Origin: Thermoanaerobaculum sp.
GTDB taxonomy: Bacteria; Acidobacteriota; Thermoanaerobaculia; Thermoanaerobaculales; Thermoanaerobaculaceae
Assembly (NCBI GenBank): GCA_025060245.1
Contig: JANXCP010000002.1
Span: forward strand, 1 to 59,352
Length of the DNA stretch: 59,352 nucleotides
Direction of reading: 5' to 3'
Numbering within the stretch: the first letter of the stretch is position 1; every line of letters starts with the position of its first letter. The position numbers and the translations under genes are program-made. Below the pieces are notes generated by a model, which saw only the letters and a program-made list of their open reading frames with translations, made no database searches and was not told the origin of the DNA. Positions 18,355 through 26,183 of this stretch are shown here, in pieces.

Positions 18355-20604
18355 TCAAGATTCCACACGGTTGCGCCCCAAGGACTTGGCCTGCAGCAGC
18401 CGGCGGTCGGCCAAATCCACCAGCTCTCGCCAGGTGGAACAGCCCGGGCTCTCAGGCACCCAGGCGGCAACCCCAAAGGAAGCGGTCACCCGCACCTCCC
18501 CGCCTTGTTCCAAGTTCACCACCCCAGCCTCGGCCACCCGCTGGCGCAGCTTTTCCGCCACCGCCTTGGCCCCCACCAGGTCGGTCTCGGGGAACACCAG
18601 GAGGAACTCCTCGCCCCCGTAACGCCCCACCAAATCGGAGGCCCGGACTTCCTGCTGCAACAACAGGGCCACCCGCTTGAGCAACGCATCCCCCACGAGG
18701 TGCCCGTAGCGGTCGTTCACCGCCTTAAAAAAATCCACATCGGCCATGGCCACCGCCAGGGGGCGCCCGTAGCGAGTTGCCCGCAACCATTCCCGGTCCA
18801 ACTGGTCCAGGATTGTCTCCCGGCGCAGTAACCCGGTGAGGCTGTCCACGGTGGCCGCCTCAAACAGCCGGGCATTTTCCAACACCGCCCCCACGTGGTG
18901 GCACAGCAACGTGGCCAACTCCAGCTCCTCCGGCCCCCAGCTTTCGCCACGCCCCCCCAGGAGCAGCAAACCCACCAAGTCCCGCGGGCCCAATACCGGC
19001 ACCACCAGGTCCGCACCAAAAATTGCCAGGCGCTGGGCCATGGAAGCGGAAAGGGGTGCCAGTTCAGTCGCCGGAAGGGGGGTCCCCGCCTGTCCCAGTA
19101 CGTTCACCGCCCGATCTTCCCGGGAAAGGAGGAACGCCGAATCAAATTCAGTGGCCAGGTCTAGGGTCGTGGAGGCCGTGGCCACCAAGAGCTGGTTGGT
19201 GCTGTCCACCAGCAACACGGTCACGCGAGGGGCGGCGAAGACCTCGCTAATCTTCGCCACCAAATGGGCGCTCATGGTCTGTACCTTGCCAAACCGCGGC
19301 AACTCCGCCGCCAGCTGCACCAGCTGCTGCCGTTGGGCGTAGCGCTCGGGGAAAAACCGCTGGTCAATGATGCGCTGCAGCCATGCCCGCAGCGGAGAAA
19401 AGAGCAGACCCAAGGCCAGCGTCGCCCCGGAAACCAACACCACAGACACCCCTCCGCCGATCCATTCGGACAGCAGCACGGAACCCGTTCCCAGAAGGAG
19501 GTAAAAAACCAACACCAAAGCCCCCGTGAGGGCGGTGTAGAGCAAGGTCCGGCGCACCAGGTGCTCAAAGTCCAGGAACTGGTAGCGGTATACGGCAACA
19601 AAAACCGCCACGGGAAACGCCAACAGGCACAGGGACTGGAGGTAGTCGCTCCACCGAGGCAAACTTACCCCTAAAAGCTGCAACACCCCACTCACGATCA
19701 CGAAACCGGCCCACGGTGCGCTGCCCACCAGGACCAACAGCGCCTGCTGCCGTCCCAGGGGGGAAAGCGCCTGCTGTGCCTGATGCCACAGCACACCCAC
19801 CACCGCCACTGCCCATCCCGGTAGCACCAGAAAATTCAGCAGCTGGAAGGGCAGCTGCGGCGACAAACCCAGCCCGCCAGGCTGCCACCGCGAGAGGACC
19901 AGCACCAGGGCCAGCACCAAACCAACCCCCAACCCCACCAACGTCAGCCCCTGCGCCCACTGGGGCCGGCGGATGAGCCAGCTGGCCCGTTGGGGGATGA
20001 GGGAGACCAACCGCAATTCCAACGCCATTTGGGCGCCGGTGAGGAGGAAAAACACGGCGTACCGGCCAGCGTCCAAACCCGGTGGGCCAAAGGGAAACGA
20101 GGGTAGAGCAAGTTCCAGGGCCACAGCCAACACAAACAGCACCAGCGGCGCCCGGCGCGGGTCCTCAGCCGGAGCGTACAGGCCCAGCACTCCCACCAGG
20201 AAGTAGGCCAACACTCCCAACAGGTTCAAGACCAGGGGAAGCCAATCGGGGGGCATCCCGGGCCGTACGGTGAGCTCCACCACGCGCCCCTGGCGCAGCA
20301 CCGCCACAGCCACTGGCACCCCCCGCTGGAAGGCGCGCGCCTGTCGGTCGTACTCGGGAAGGCTCGCCACCGGAGCCTCGTTCACCCGCACGATTACATC
20401 CCCCGCCCGCAACCCCGCCGCTGCCGCCGGTCCCTCGGGTGCGACGGAGGTCACCAACACCCCCCCTTGGGCGGCTTCAAGGCTTATTCCCACTCGCCGA
20501 TCGGCAGTGGCCAGATGTTGGCGTACCTGCCAGCCGAACAGCAGCAGCAGCGCCCCCGCCCATACTGCTGCCTGCAACCCCCTCGGCCAACGCCACCAGC
20601 TCAT
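18355..20604 (-). CDS. PDZ - multi-TM - GAF - GGDEF membrane diguanylate cyclase
   Basis: 749 residues. After one membrane segment comes a PDZ domain (about 36-115: GVLVTSVAPEGPAAAAGLRAGDVIVRVNE). Several membrane segments follow between about 120 and 390, then a GAF-like domain (about 430-570) and a C-terminal GGDEF domain. The active motif is GGEEF (663-667), and the I-site RASD lies five residues before it, so a product-inhibited active enzyme making cyclic di-GMP is expected. ADVDFFKAVNDRYGHLVGD carries the metal/nucleotide contacts. The PDZ should face the periplasm. ATG at 20604 has GGAAGAG upstream. Signal and targets are unknown. Confidence 0.9.
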   Translation of the reverse strand: MSWWRWPRGLQAAVWAGALLLLFGWQVRQHLATADRRVGISLEAAQGGVLVTSVAPEGPAAAAGLRAGDVIVRVNEAPVASLPEYDRQARAFQRGVPVAVAVLRQGRVVELTVRPGMPPDWLPLVLNLLGVLAYFLVGVLGLYAPAEDPRRAPLVLFVLAVALELALPSFPFGPPGLDAGRYAVFFLLTGAQMALELRLVSLIPQRASWLIRRPQWAQGLTLVGLGVGLVLALVLVLSRWQPGGLGLSPQLPFQLLNFLVLPGWAVAVVGVLWHQAQQALSPLGRQQALLVLVGSAPWAGFVIVSGVLQLLGVSLPRWSDYLQSLCLLAFPVAVFVAVYRYQFLDFEHLVRRTLLYTALTGALVLVFYLLLGTGSVLLSEWIGGGVSVVLVSGATLALGLLFSPLRAWLQRIIDQRFFPERYAQRQQLVQLAAELPRFGKVQTMSAHLVAKISEVFAAPRVTVLLVDSTNQLLVATASTTLDLATEFDSAFLLSREDRAVNVLGQAGTPLPATELAPLSASMAQRLAIFGADLVVPVLGPRDLVGLLLLGGRGESWGPEELELATLLCHHVGAVLENARLFEAATVDSLTGLLRRETILDQLDREWLRATRYGRPLAVAMADVDFFKAVNDRYGHLVGDALLKRVALLLQQEVRASDLVGRYGGEEFLLVFPETDLVGAKAVAEKLRQRVAEAGVVNLEQGGEVRVTASFGVAAWVPESPGCSTWRELVDLADRRLLQAKSLGRNRVES

Positions 20605-20697
20605 GGAGGTCTCTTCCTTCGCCCGCTCACACGTCGGTGAGTTTACGCCACAAGGACCCAGCCACGGTCATCCGTTGCCGCACCAGCTCTGCACCGC

Positions 20698-20703
20698 TAA
20701 ACT
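20698..20703 (+). promoter_or_regulatory. -10 (TAAACT) for leaderless HIT gene
   Basis: TAAACT lies seven bases before the GTG at 20711, with no Shine-Dalgarno in the seven-base spacer. It fits the window-wide leaderless pattern. Confidence 0.45.
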
Positions 20704-20710
20704 GCTCCGC

Positions 20711-21052
20711 GTGAACGACTGCGTCTTTTGCCGCATCGCTGCCCATCAGGCACCCGCGCAGATGCTGTTTGAGGATGAAGAGGTGCTGGCCTTTCACGAC
20801 ATTGCCCCGCGCGCACCTGTGCACGTGCTGGTGATTCCCCGCAAGCACATCGTGTCCTTGGCCGATGCCCGGCCGGAGGATGCGCTCCTCTTAGGCAAGT
20901 TGCTCTTGGCGGTGCAGCGGGTTGCCCGCGAAACCGGGGTGGCCTCCGCTTTCCGCGTGGTCGCCAACTGTGGTGCCGGGGCCGGCCAGTCGGTGTTCCA
21001 CCTCCACTTCCACGTTTTAGCAGGGCGCCGCTTGGCATGGCCCCCGGGGTAG
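20711..21052 (+). CDS. HIT (HINT-like) family nucleotide hydrolase
   Basis: 113 residues from GTG at 20711, the usual length for bacterial HINT proteins. CVFC near the N-terminus matches the zinc-binding pair common in the family; DIAPRAPVHVLVIPRKHI is the core and FHLHFHVLAG carries the histidine triad HxHxH. HIT proteins hydrolyse phosphoramidates or AMP conjugates in the cytoplasm; the exact substrate is unknown. The frame stays open far upstream, but the conserved protein begins at NDCVFCRI. The last 16 bases overlap the lytic transglycosylase gene. Confidence 0.92.
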   Translation: MNDCVFCRIAAHQAPAQMLFEDEEVLAFHDIAPRAPVHVLVIPRKHIVSLADARPEDALLLGKLLLAVQRVARETGVASAFRVVANCGAGAGQSVFHLHFHVLAGRRLAWPPG

Positions 21053-22995
21053 TGCTCACCCTCCTCGCGGCGACGCTCCTCCCCACGCCCACCCCTCCGT
21101 CGCTGCCCCCGGAAGACGCCTGGGTGGCAGCAAAGGTGGAGCTTGCCCAGAACAACACGGAGAGGGCTTTGACCCTGGTCGTCCGAGCCTTGCCCCAGGG
21201 AGGCCCGCTGGCACCGCTCTTGCGGCTTGAGGCGGCGGCCATTGCCCTGCGCCTCGGTCGCGACCCCTACCGGTACCTGGCACCGCTCTTGCGGGGACCC
21301 GTTCCCCCAAACATAGCCAGGAGGGCGCAAGAGCTGTTGCTGCAGGGGGCGGAGGTGCTGCCGCTGGGGCAAGTGGCCGGGTGGCTGAAGCAGCCCTTGC
21401 CGGCCTTCCTCCGGAGGCAGCTACGAGGGGTGCTGGCGCTGCGCACCCAAGACCGTGCCCAAGCCTTGCAACTGTTAGAGGAAAAAGCCAACGACGCCCT
21501 CGCCGGCAGGTTGGCCCAGTGGCTGGTGGCGACCCCGTTGCAGCGGCAAGAGGCCGCAATGGTGGCGGGCGCCTTGCTGCAAACTGGCCATTGGCAGGAA
21601 GCCTTTGACCTGCTGCGCACCGTACCCTATCACCCCGAGGAAGGGTTCCCCATCACGTTCCTTCGCGCCCGGACAGCGTACCGCCTGGCCCGGTGGGAAG
21701 AAGCGCTGCAGTGGTTCCAGCTGGCCAAGGCCTCCGCCCCTACGGCAGACGACTGGCGACGCAGCGCCCTGTTTGCCGCCAGGGCCTGGGAGCAGCTGGG
21801 CCAGGAGGATTGCGCTGAGGAAACCTACCGGGAGCAGACCCGTGCCTACCCAGACGAGCTGGATGGGTGGCACGGCCTGCTCATGGTGCTGGCGCGACGG
21901 GGAAAAGGGTTCATGGCGGTCCAGACCCTGGAGCGAGCCCCCCGGGGGGTTCGCCAGAGCTTGGCGCCGCGCCTGTGCGCCATGTTGGTCATACACGGCC
22001 ACCTGGCCGAGGCCCGGCAGGCGCTTCGGTTGACTCGGTTCGCGGATCCTGCCCTGCTGTTCTGCCAGGCCTATCTGGATTTCCTAGACCATCGGGGGGA
22101 ACAAGCGAAAGAGGCGTTGGTGCGGCTGCTGGTTCACCCGGAAGCCGGGGCGCTGCGGGAACTGGCGGTACTGCTGCTGCCCGCGGGCACCGGAGGGGAG
22201 GCCAAACCCACGCGCCAACTGGAGGATTTAGCCCGGTTGGCGGCCTGGGAGGGGGTGGAGGTGGCGCGCCAAGGACTGTACGCCGCCTTACTAGCCGATC
22301 CACCCTTCGCCCCCCTCCTTTCCGGCAGCCCGGAACCGGCCCTACCCCACCCGCTTAGGTACCTCATTGGTTCTGGGTATGCTCGGGAGGTGGCCCTCTT
22401 TTTGCCCCACCTCCTGCCCCAGGACTCCCCCAGGGCCCTGAGTTGGTCGGCGGGATTCTTGGCGAAGGCGGGCAACTACAGCGACGCTTTGGCCATGGGG
22501 GAGCGCCTTTGGCGCGCGATTGGTCCCATCCCCGCCTTTCTCCTCCCGGAGCCACTGCTCCCGCACCTGGTGCCCCCATCCTTTCTCCAGGTCCTGCCCG
22601 CAGCCCCCCGCCAGCAGATGCCGTTGCTCTTCGCCCTGGCCCGCCAGGAATCGCGGTTCCACAGCACTGCCTTTTCCGCCGCGGGGGCGCGAGGGCTCTG
22701 GCAGATCATGCCCACCACCGCTCGCCGGCTCGGCGGTGATCCCGAGGAGTTGGACCAACCGGCGCCGTCCGGCTTGTTGGCCGTGCGGCTGTTGCAGACC
22801 CTGGAGCGCCGCCTAGGGCAGGACCCGCTGGTGCTGGCGGCGGCCTACAACGCCGGGGAGGGGTGGGTGGAGCTGTGGCTGGCGGGAGCAGATGGTCCTC
22901 ACCCGCTGTTCCCCTTGGTGGTGCCCTACGGGGAGACGCGGGCGTACATCCTGAAGGTGGCGGAGGGCATGTCCCTGGCCCGTCACCTAAAGTAG
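21037..22995 (+). CDS. Soluble-type lytic transglycosylase (SLT domain with TPR-like superhelix)
   Basis: 652 residues. A hydrophobic N-terminus (VVLTLLAATLLPTP) suggests export to the periplasm. Residues about 30-500 are helical, Leu/Ala-rich TPR-like repeats, as in the Slt70 superhelix. The C-terminal SLT domain has ALARQESRFHSTAFSAAGARGLWQIMPTTA with the catalytic Glu in ARQESRF, and AAAYNAGEGWV. It cleaves the MurNAc-GlcNAc bond in peptidoglycan, forming 1,6-anhydro ends. ATG at 21037 overlaps the HIT gene; a GTG five codons in is an alternative. The 3' end overlaps the convergent SurA-like gene by 13 bases. Confidence 0.92.
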   Translation: MAPGVVLTLLAATLLPTPTPPSLPPEDAWVAAKVELAQNNTERALTLVVRALPQGGPLAPLLRLEAAAIALRLGRDPYRYLAPLLRGPVPPNIARRAQELLLQGAEVLPLGQVAGWLKQPLPAFLRRQLRGVLALRTQDRAQALQLLEEKANDALAGRLAQWLVATPLQRQEAAMVAGALLQTGHWQEAFDLLRTVPYHPEEGFPITFLRARTAYRLARWEEALQWFQLAKASAPTADDWRRSALFAARAWEQLGQEDCAEETYREQTRAYPDELDGWHGLLMVLARRGKGFMAVQTLERAPRGVRQSLAPRLCAMLVIHGHLAEARQALRLTRFADPALLFCQAYLDFLDHRGEQAKEALVRLLVHPEAGALRELAVLLLPAGTGGEAKPTRQLEDLARLAAWEGVEVARQGLYAALLADPPFAPLLSGSPEPALPHPLRYLIGSGYAREVALFLPHLLPQDSPRALSWSAGFLAKAGNYSDALAMGERLWRAIGPIPAFLLPEPLLPHLVPPSFLQVLPAAPRQQMPLLFALARQESRFHSTAFSAAGARGLWQIMPTTARRLGGDPEELDQPAPSGLLAVRLLQTLERRLGQDPLVLAAAYNAGEGWVELWLAGADGPHPLFPLVVPYGETRAYILKVAEGMSLARHLK

Positions 22996-23612
22996 CGGAT
23001 CACTTCCCCCCGTTGGGCCAGCTCCTGGGTCCAGCGCTGCACCTCCTGGGTGAGTTTACGCTCTTTCAGTGCCGCCTCCAATGGACCCCTCACCTGCTCC
23101 AGGGGGGGAGGGGGGCCCTGGTGGGGAGGCCAGGAGGGCAGAAACTCCTGCACGTAAAAGGCTTGCAGTTCCGCCTGGCTGACCCGCACGGCGGCGGCAA
23201 AACGCTTGGCCACATAGGCCTCCACCAGGGCAGCCCGGCGCACCAAGCGAGCCAAGTCCCCCTGGGACAAGCCTGCTTGGGCAAGCTTTTCCTCCAACGC
23301 CTGCGGCCCTCCCGCCTGCTCCACGGCCTTTTGCCAGGCCCGCTGCCAATCGTAGGCAACTCGCTGGCTGATCCGCGCTTCCGCCAGGTCCTGGTAGCGC
23401 AGCTCCAAAGCCACCAGCGCCTCCACCACGGCCCTCCGGTACGCCTCCTCCTCCTCCTGGGGCAGGCGCGGGACCAGTTGGGCGATGGAGGCCAACTCCA
23501 CATCCGAAGCCAAAATGGGGACGCCGTTCACCAGGGCCAGGACCCGCTCCACCTCCTCCGCCACCCCCGCGGGGACAACCAGCAAAAGCGCCAGCACAAG
23601 CCCGAAGCGCAT
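22983..23612 (-). CDS. SurA N-terminal-domain protein lacking a PPIase domain
   Basis: 209 residues with a signal peptide (cleavage near GVAEE, about residue 18), so periplasmic. VLALVNGVPILASDVELASI is the characteristic start of the SurA/PpiD chaperone domain, followed by long helices with ALVALELRYQDLAEARIS. The protein ends without a parvulin domain, so it has at most chaperone activity for outer-membrane proteins. The ATG lies 23 bases from the divergent NAD-synthetase glutaminase gene, with a TAGCAT hexamer six bases upstream and no Shine-Dalgarno. Confidence 0.8.
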   Translation of the reverse strand: MRFGLVLALLLVVPAGVAEEVERVLALVNGVPILASDVELASIAQLVPRLPQEEEEAYRRAVVEALVALELRYQDLAEARISQRVAYDWQRAWQKAVEQAGGPQALEEKLAQAGLSQGDLARLVRRAALVEAYVAKRFAAAVRVSQAELQAFYVQEFLPSWPPHQGPPPPLEQVRGPLEAALKERKLTQEVQRWTQELAQRGEVIRYFR

Positions 23613-23618
23613 GGCCCC

Positions 23619-23628
23619 ATGCTACACT
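23619..23628. promoter_or_regulatory. Interlocked divergent -10 elements
   Basis: Plus strand: TACACT at 23623-23628, preceded by TGC (extended -10), seven bases before GTG 23636. Minus strand: TAGCAT at 23619-23624, six bases before ATG 23612. The two hexamers share two base pairs inside a 23-base intergenic stretch, so both transcripts would be leaderless and the two promoters could not be occupied together. Confidence 0.5.
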
Positions 23629-23635
23629 GCCTTCG

Positions 23636-24502
23636 GTGACGGTTTCGGGGACACGACAGAGGCACACGGTGCGGGTGGGTTTGGCGCAAATTGCCACCTG
23701 CCCCGGCCAGCTCTCCCATAACTGGCAGGCCCACCTCTGGGCCATCCAGGAAGCAAAAAAGGCAGACGCGGATCTGGTGGTGTTCCCCGAACTTTCTCTC
23801 TCAGGCTACCTGGTGGGGCATGGGGTGCTGGAGCTGGCCATGGACCTGGAGGATCCCCGACTGGACCCGGTCAGGGAGGCATCACGAGAGGTGGCACTCT
23901 TGGTGGGGTTGCCGCTGCGCCTCCCCCAAGGGGGCATTGCCAACGCCGCGGTCCTGTGGGAGCAAGGGCAGGTGGTGGGGGTGCACCACAAGCTGTATTT
24001 GCCCACCTACGGCATGTTTGACGAAGGCCGGTACTTCGTGCCGGGCCAGCGGTTGGTGCCACTGCCCTGGGGAAAGGGCAAGCTGGGGGTGCTCATCTGC
24101 GAGGATGCCTGGCACCCCTCCTGCGCCAGCCTGCTGGTCCACCGCGGAACGGACCTGTTGCTGATCATGGCCGGGGGTCCGTCGGAAGTGGGGGACGACC
24201 ATGTCCCCTTGGGCATGAGACGCTGGCATTGGCTGGTGGGAGCCACCGCCATCACCACCGTCACCCCCACCCTTTTTGCCAACCGCTGTGGGTGGGAAGA
24301 GGGGATCCTCTTTTCGGGTGGGTCCTGGGCCTTGGACGGGCGTGGCCGCACGTTGGCGGGTCCGGCACCGGTGGGTGAACCGGCGCTGTTGGTGGCCACC
24401 GTGGACCTGGCCGCCGCGCGCCGCCATCGCAGCCTCGCCCCCATCCCGCAGGGGGAACGGTGGGAACTGTGGCAGGCCCATGGGGAGCGATCCGCATGCT
24501 GA
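23636..24502 (+). CDS. Glutaminase (nitrilase-fold) subunit of split glutamine-dependent NAD synthetase
   Basis: 288 residues of carbon-nitrogen hydrolase fold. The catalytic triad is complete: Glu52 in FPELSLSGY, Lys119 in HHKLYLPTYGMFDEGRYF and Cys155 in GVLICEDAWHP. HHKLYLPTYGMFDE is typical of the glutaminase domain of NadE, which feeds ammonia to the synthetase. In most glutamine-using NAD synthetases this domain is fused to the N-terminus of NadE; here it is a separate gene that overlaps nadE by seven bases. GTG at 23636 fits the leaderless -10 upstream. Other nitrilase functions are possible, but the context makes the NAD role very likely. Confidence 0.88.
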   Translation: MTVSGTRQRHTVRVGLAQIATCPGQLSHNWQAHLWAIQEAKKADADLVVFPELSLSGYLVGHGVLELAMDLEDPRLDPVREASREVALLVGLPLRLPQGGIANAAVLWEQGQVVGVHHKLYLPTYGMFDEGRYFVPGQRLVPLPWGKGKLGVLICEDAWHPSCASLLVHRGTDLLLIMAGGPSEVGDDHVPLGMRRWHWLVGATAITTVTPTLFANRCGWEEGILFSGGSWALDGRGRTLAGPAPVGEPALLVATVDLAAARRHRSLAPIPQGERWELWQAHGERSAC

Positions 24503-25323
24503 AGCTTCCCGCCGTGGACGTTCCCCTGCTGGCCCAGGCCCTTGCCGCCTTCTTGGCGGAGGAGCTGCGAGCCTCGGGTCTTTCGCGCTACGTATTGGGA
24601 CTGTCCGGGGGATTGGATTCCGCGGTGGTGGCAGCCCTGGCGGTGCGAGGGGTAGGCCCAAAAAGGATCCTCCCCTTCGCCCTTCCCGGTCCCACTTCCA
24701 GCGTGGAGAGCACTCAGCACGCCATCCAGGTGGCGGAACAGCTCGGGTTGGCCTTGCGCCTTTTGGACCTGGGCGCGCCGGCACAGGTGTTGGCGCAGAC
24801 CCTAGGGTGCGAAGGGGACCGGCTGCGTTTCGGAAACCTCATGGCCCGTTTGCGCATGACCGCCCTCTTTGACCAAGCGCGAGCGGAAAGCGCTTTGGTG
24901 TTGGGCACTTCCAACAAGAGCGAGATCCTCCTGGGCTACTGCACCCTGTTCGGGGATCAAGCGGCTTCGGTCCAACCCCTAGGGGACGTGTGGAAGACCC
25001 ACGTCTACGCCCTTGGGGAATTCTTGGGCATTCCCCAGGCCATCCTGCGCAAGAACCCCACCGCCGATCTCTGGCCAGGGCAAACGGACGCGGGGGAGTT
25101 GGGGTTTGACTACCTGGAGGCCGACCCCATCCTCTACTACCACCACGATCAGGGTTTGGGGGAGGGGGAGTTGGTGGCCCTTGGTTTTCCCCAACCCTTG
25201 GTGGGGCAGGTCCTCGCCACCTACCGCCGCAACCGCTTCAAGTGGCGGCCCACGGTGATCGCCCGGGTTTCCGCCTCCTGCGTCAACGTGGACCGTATCC
25301 TCCCGCGCAACCCTCGGCCATGA
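24496..25323 (+). CDS. nadE: NAD(+) synthetase, synthetase subunit
   Basis: 275 residues from ATG at 24496. Amidates nicotinic-acid adenine dinucleotide to NAD using ATP, in the cytoplasm. The PP-loop is YVLGLSGGLDSAVVAALAV; further motifs are GTSNKSEILLGYCTLFGD, DVWKTHVYALGEFLGIP and KNPTADLWPGQTDAGELGFDY (the usual Asp-Glu is Asp-Ala here). Length matches ammonia-type NadE, but the overlapping glutaminase gene indicates glutamine use through a two-subunit enzyme. It overlaps rsmI downstream as ATGA. nadD is also in the window, on the other strand. Confidence 0.93.
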   Translation: MLKLPAVDVPLLAQALAAFLAEELRASGLSRYVLGLSGGLDSAVVAALAVRGVGPKRILPFALPGPTSSVESTQHAIQVAEQLGLALRLLDLGAPAQVLAQTLGCEGDRLRFGNLMARLRMTALFDQARAESALVLGTSNKSEILLGYCTLFGDQAASVQPLGDVWKTHVYALGEFLGIPQAILRKNPTADLWPGQTDAGELGFDYLEADPILYYHHDQGLGEGELVALGFPQPLVGQVLATYRRNRFKWRPTVIARVSASCVNVDRILPRNPRP

Positions 25324-26183
25324 CCGAGGCGGCAACCCAACCTCAAACCGGCACTCTCTTTGTCGTGGCCACCCCCATTGGCAACCTGGGGGACCTGACG
25401 CCGCGCGCCCTCCAGGTGCTGGGATCGGTGCAGGCGATCCTGGCCGAAGATACGCGGCGCACCCGCAAACTCTTGGCCTTCTATGGCCTTGCCACGCCCC
25501 TCTGGTCGTTTCACGAGCACAACGAGCGCACCGTCCTCTCCCGAGTCCTGCGCGGCTTGCAAGGGGGCAAGAACTTCGCCCTGGTTTCCGATGCCGGCAC
25601 CCCTCTCCTCTGCGACCCCGGGTTCCGCCTGGTGCGCGCTTGCCGGGAAAGGGGGCTGGCGGTGGCGGCGGTTCCCGGTCCCTCGGCCATTACCGCAGCT
25701 TTGAGCGTGGCCGGGCTTCCCCCATACCCCTTCACGTTCCTCGGTTTTCTCCCTGCCAAGACCCAGGGACGGCAGCACTTCTTGCAGCGCTTTGCAGCGC
25801 TGGAGCACACCTTGGTCATGTTCCTCTCCCCTCACCGGCTATCGGCCGAGCTGGCGGATTGCCGGGAGGTGTTGGGCCCGCAGCGGGAAGCAGCCCTCCT
25901 GGCCGAGCTTTCCAAAGCCAACGAACGTTGCCTTTGGGGGAGCTTGGGCAGCCTGGCCGGGGCAGCGGTGACAGCAAGGGGGGAGTTTACTCTGGTGGTG
26001 GGACCACCGCAGGCCGAAGCCAGCAGCCGTCAGCCCACTTCGGAGCAGGCCCGGGCCCTGATGGCCGACCTTCAGGCCCAGGGGCTCTCCCTGGCCGAGG
26101 CCAGGCAGAGGGCGGCGCGCACCTTGGGCATTAGCCGGCGCGCCCTCTATCAGCTCTTGCAGGCAGCAAAAAGGGAAGCGTAG
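25320..26183 (+). CDS. rsmI: 16S rRNA (cytidine1402-2'-O)-methyltransferase RsmI
   Basis: 287 residues. SAM-dependent tetrapyrrole-methylase fold that methylates C1402 in the ribosomal decoding centre. TLFVVATPIGNLGDLTPRA, AILAEDTRRTRKLL, LVSDAGTPLLCDPG and VPGPSAITAALSVAGLP are all RsmI signatures. The C-terminal tail GISRRALYQLL resembles a small helix-turn-helix, as in other RsmI. The start overlaps the nadE stop as ATGA. The last 34 bases overlap the convergent holA. A perfect 10-base tandem repeat lies inside the gene (25782-25801). Confidence 0.96.
   Translation: MTEAATQPQTGTLFVVATPIGNLGDLTPRALQVLGSVQAILAEDTRRTRKLLAFYGLATPLWSFHEHNERTVLSRVLRGLQGGKNFALVSDAGTPLLCDPGFRLVRACRERGLAVAAVPGPSAITAALSVAGLPPYPFTFLGFLPAKTQGRQHFLQRFAALEHTLVMFLSPHRLSAELADCREVLGPQREAALLAELSKANERCLWGSLGSLAGAAVTARGEFTLVVGPPQAEASSRQPTSEQARALMADLQAQGLSLAEARQRAARTLGISRRALYQLLQAAKREA
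25782..25801 (+). repeat. Perfect 10-base tandem repeat inside rsmI
   Basis: TTGCAGCGCT occurs twice in direct succession. The unit is not a multiple of three, so gain or loss of one copy would shift the rsmI frame. Confidence 0.9.

Noticed and set aside
21208-21294. Two exact 18-base copies of the same sequence 69 bases apart in the lytic transglycosylase gene
   Set aside because: They encode the repeated LAPLLR of neighbouring helical repeats in the same frame (69 = 23 codons), so this is protein repeat structure, not a mobile or regulatory repeat.
24460-24495. Earlier ATG for nadE at 24460
   Set aside because: The extra 12 residues overlap the glutaminase gene by 43 bases and are unconserved; ATG 24496 gives the short overlap typical here.
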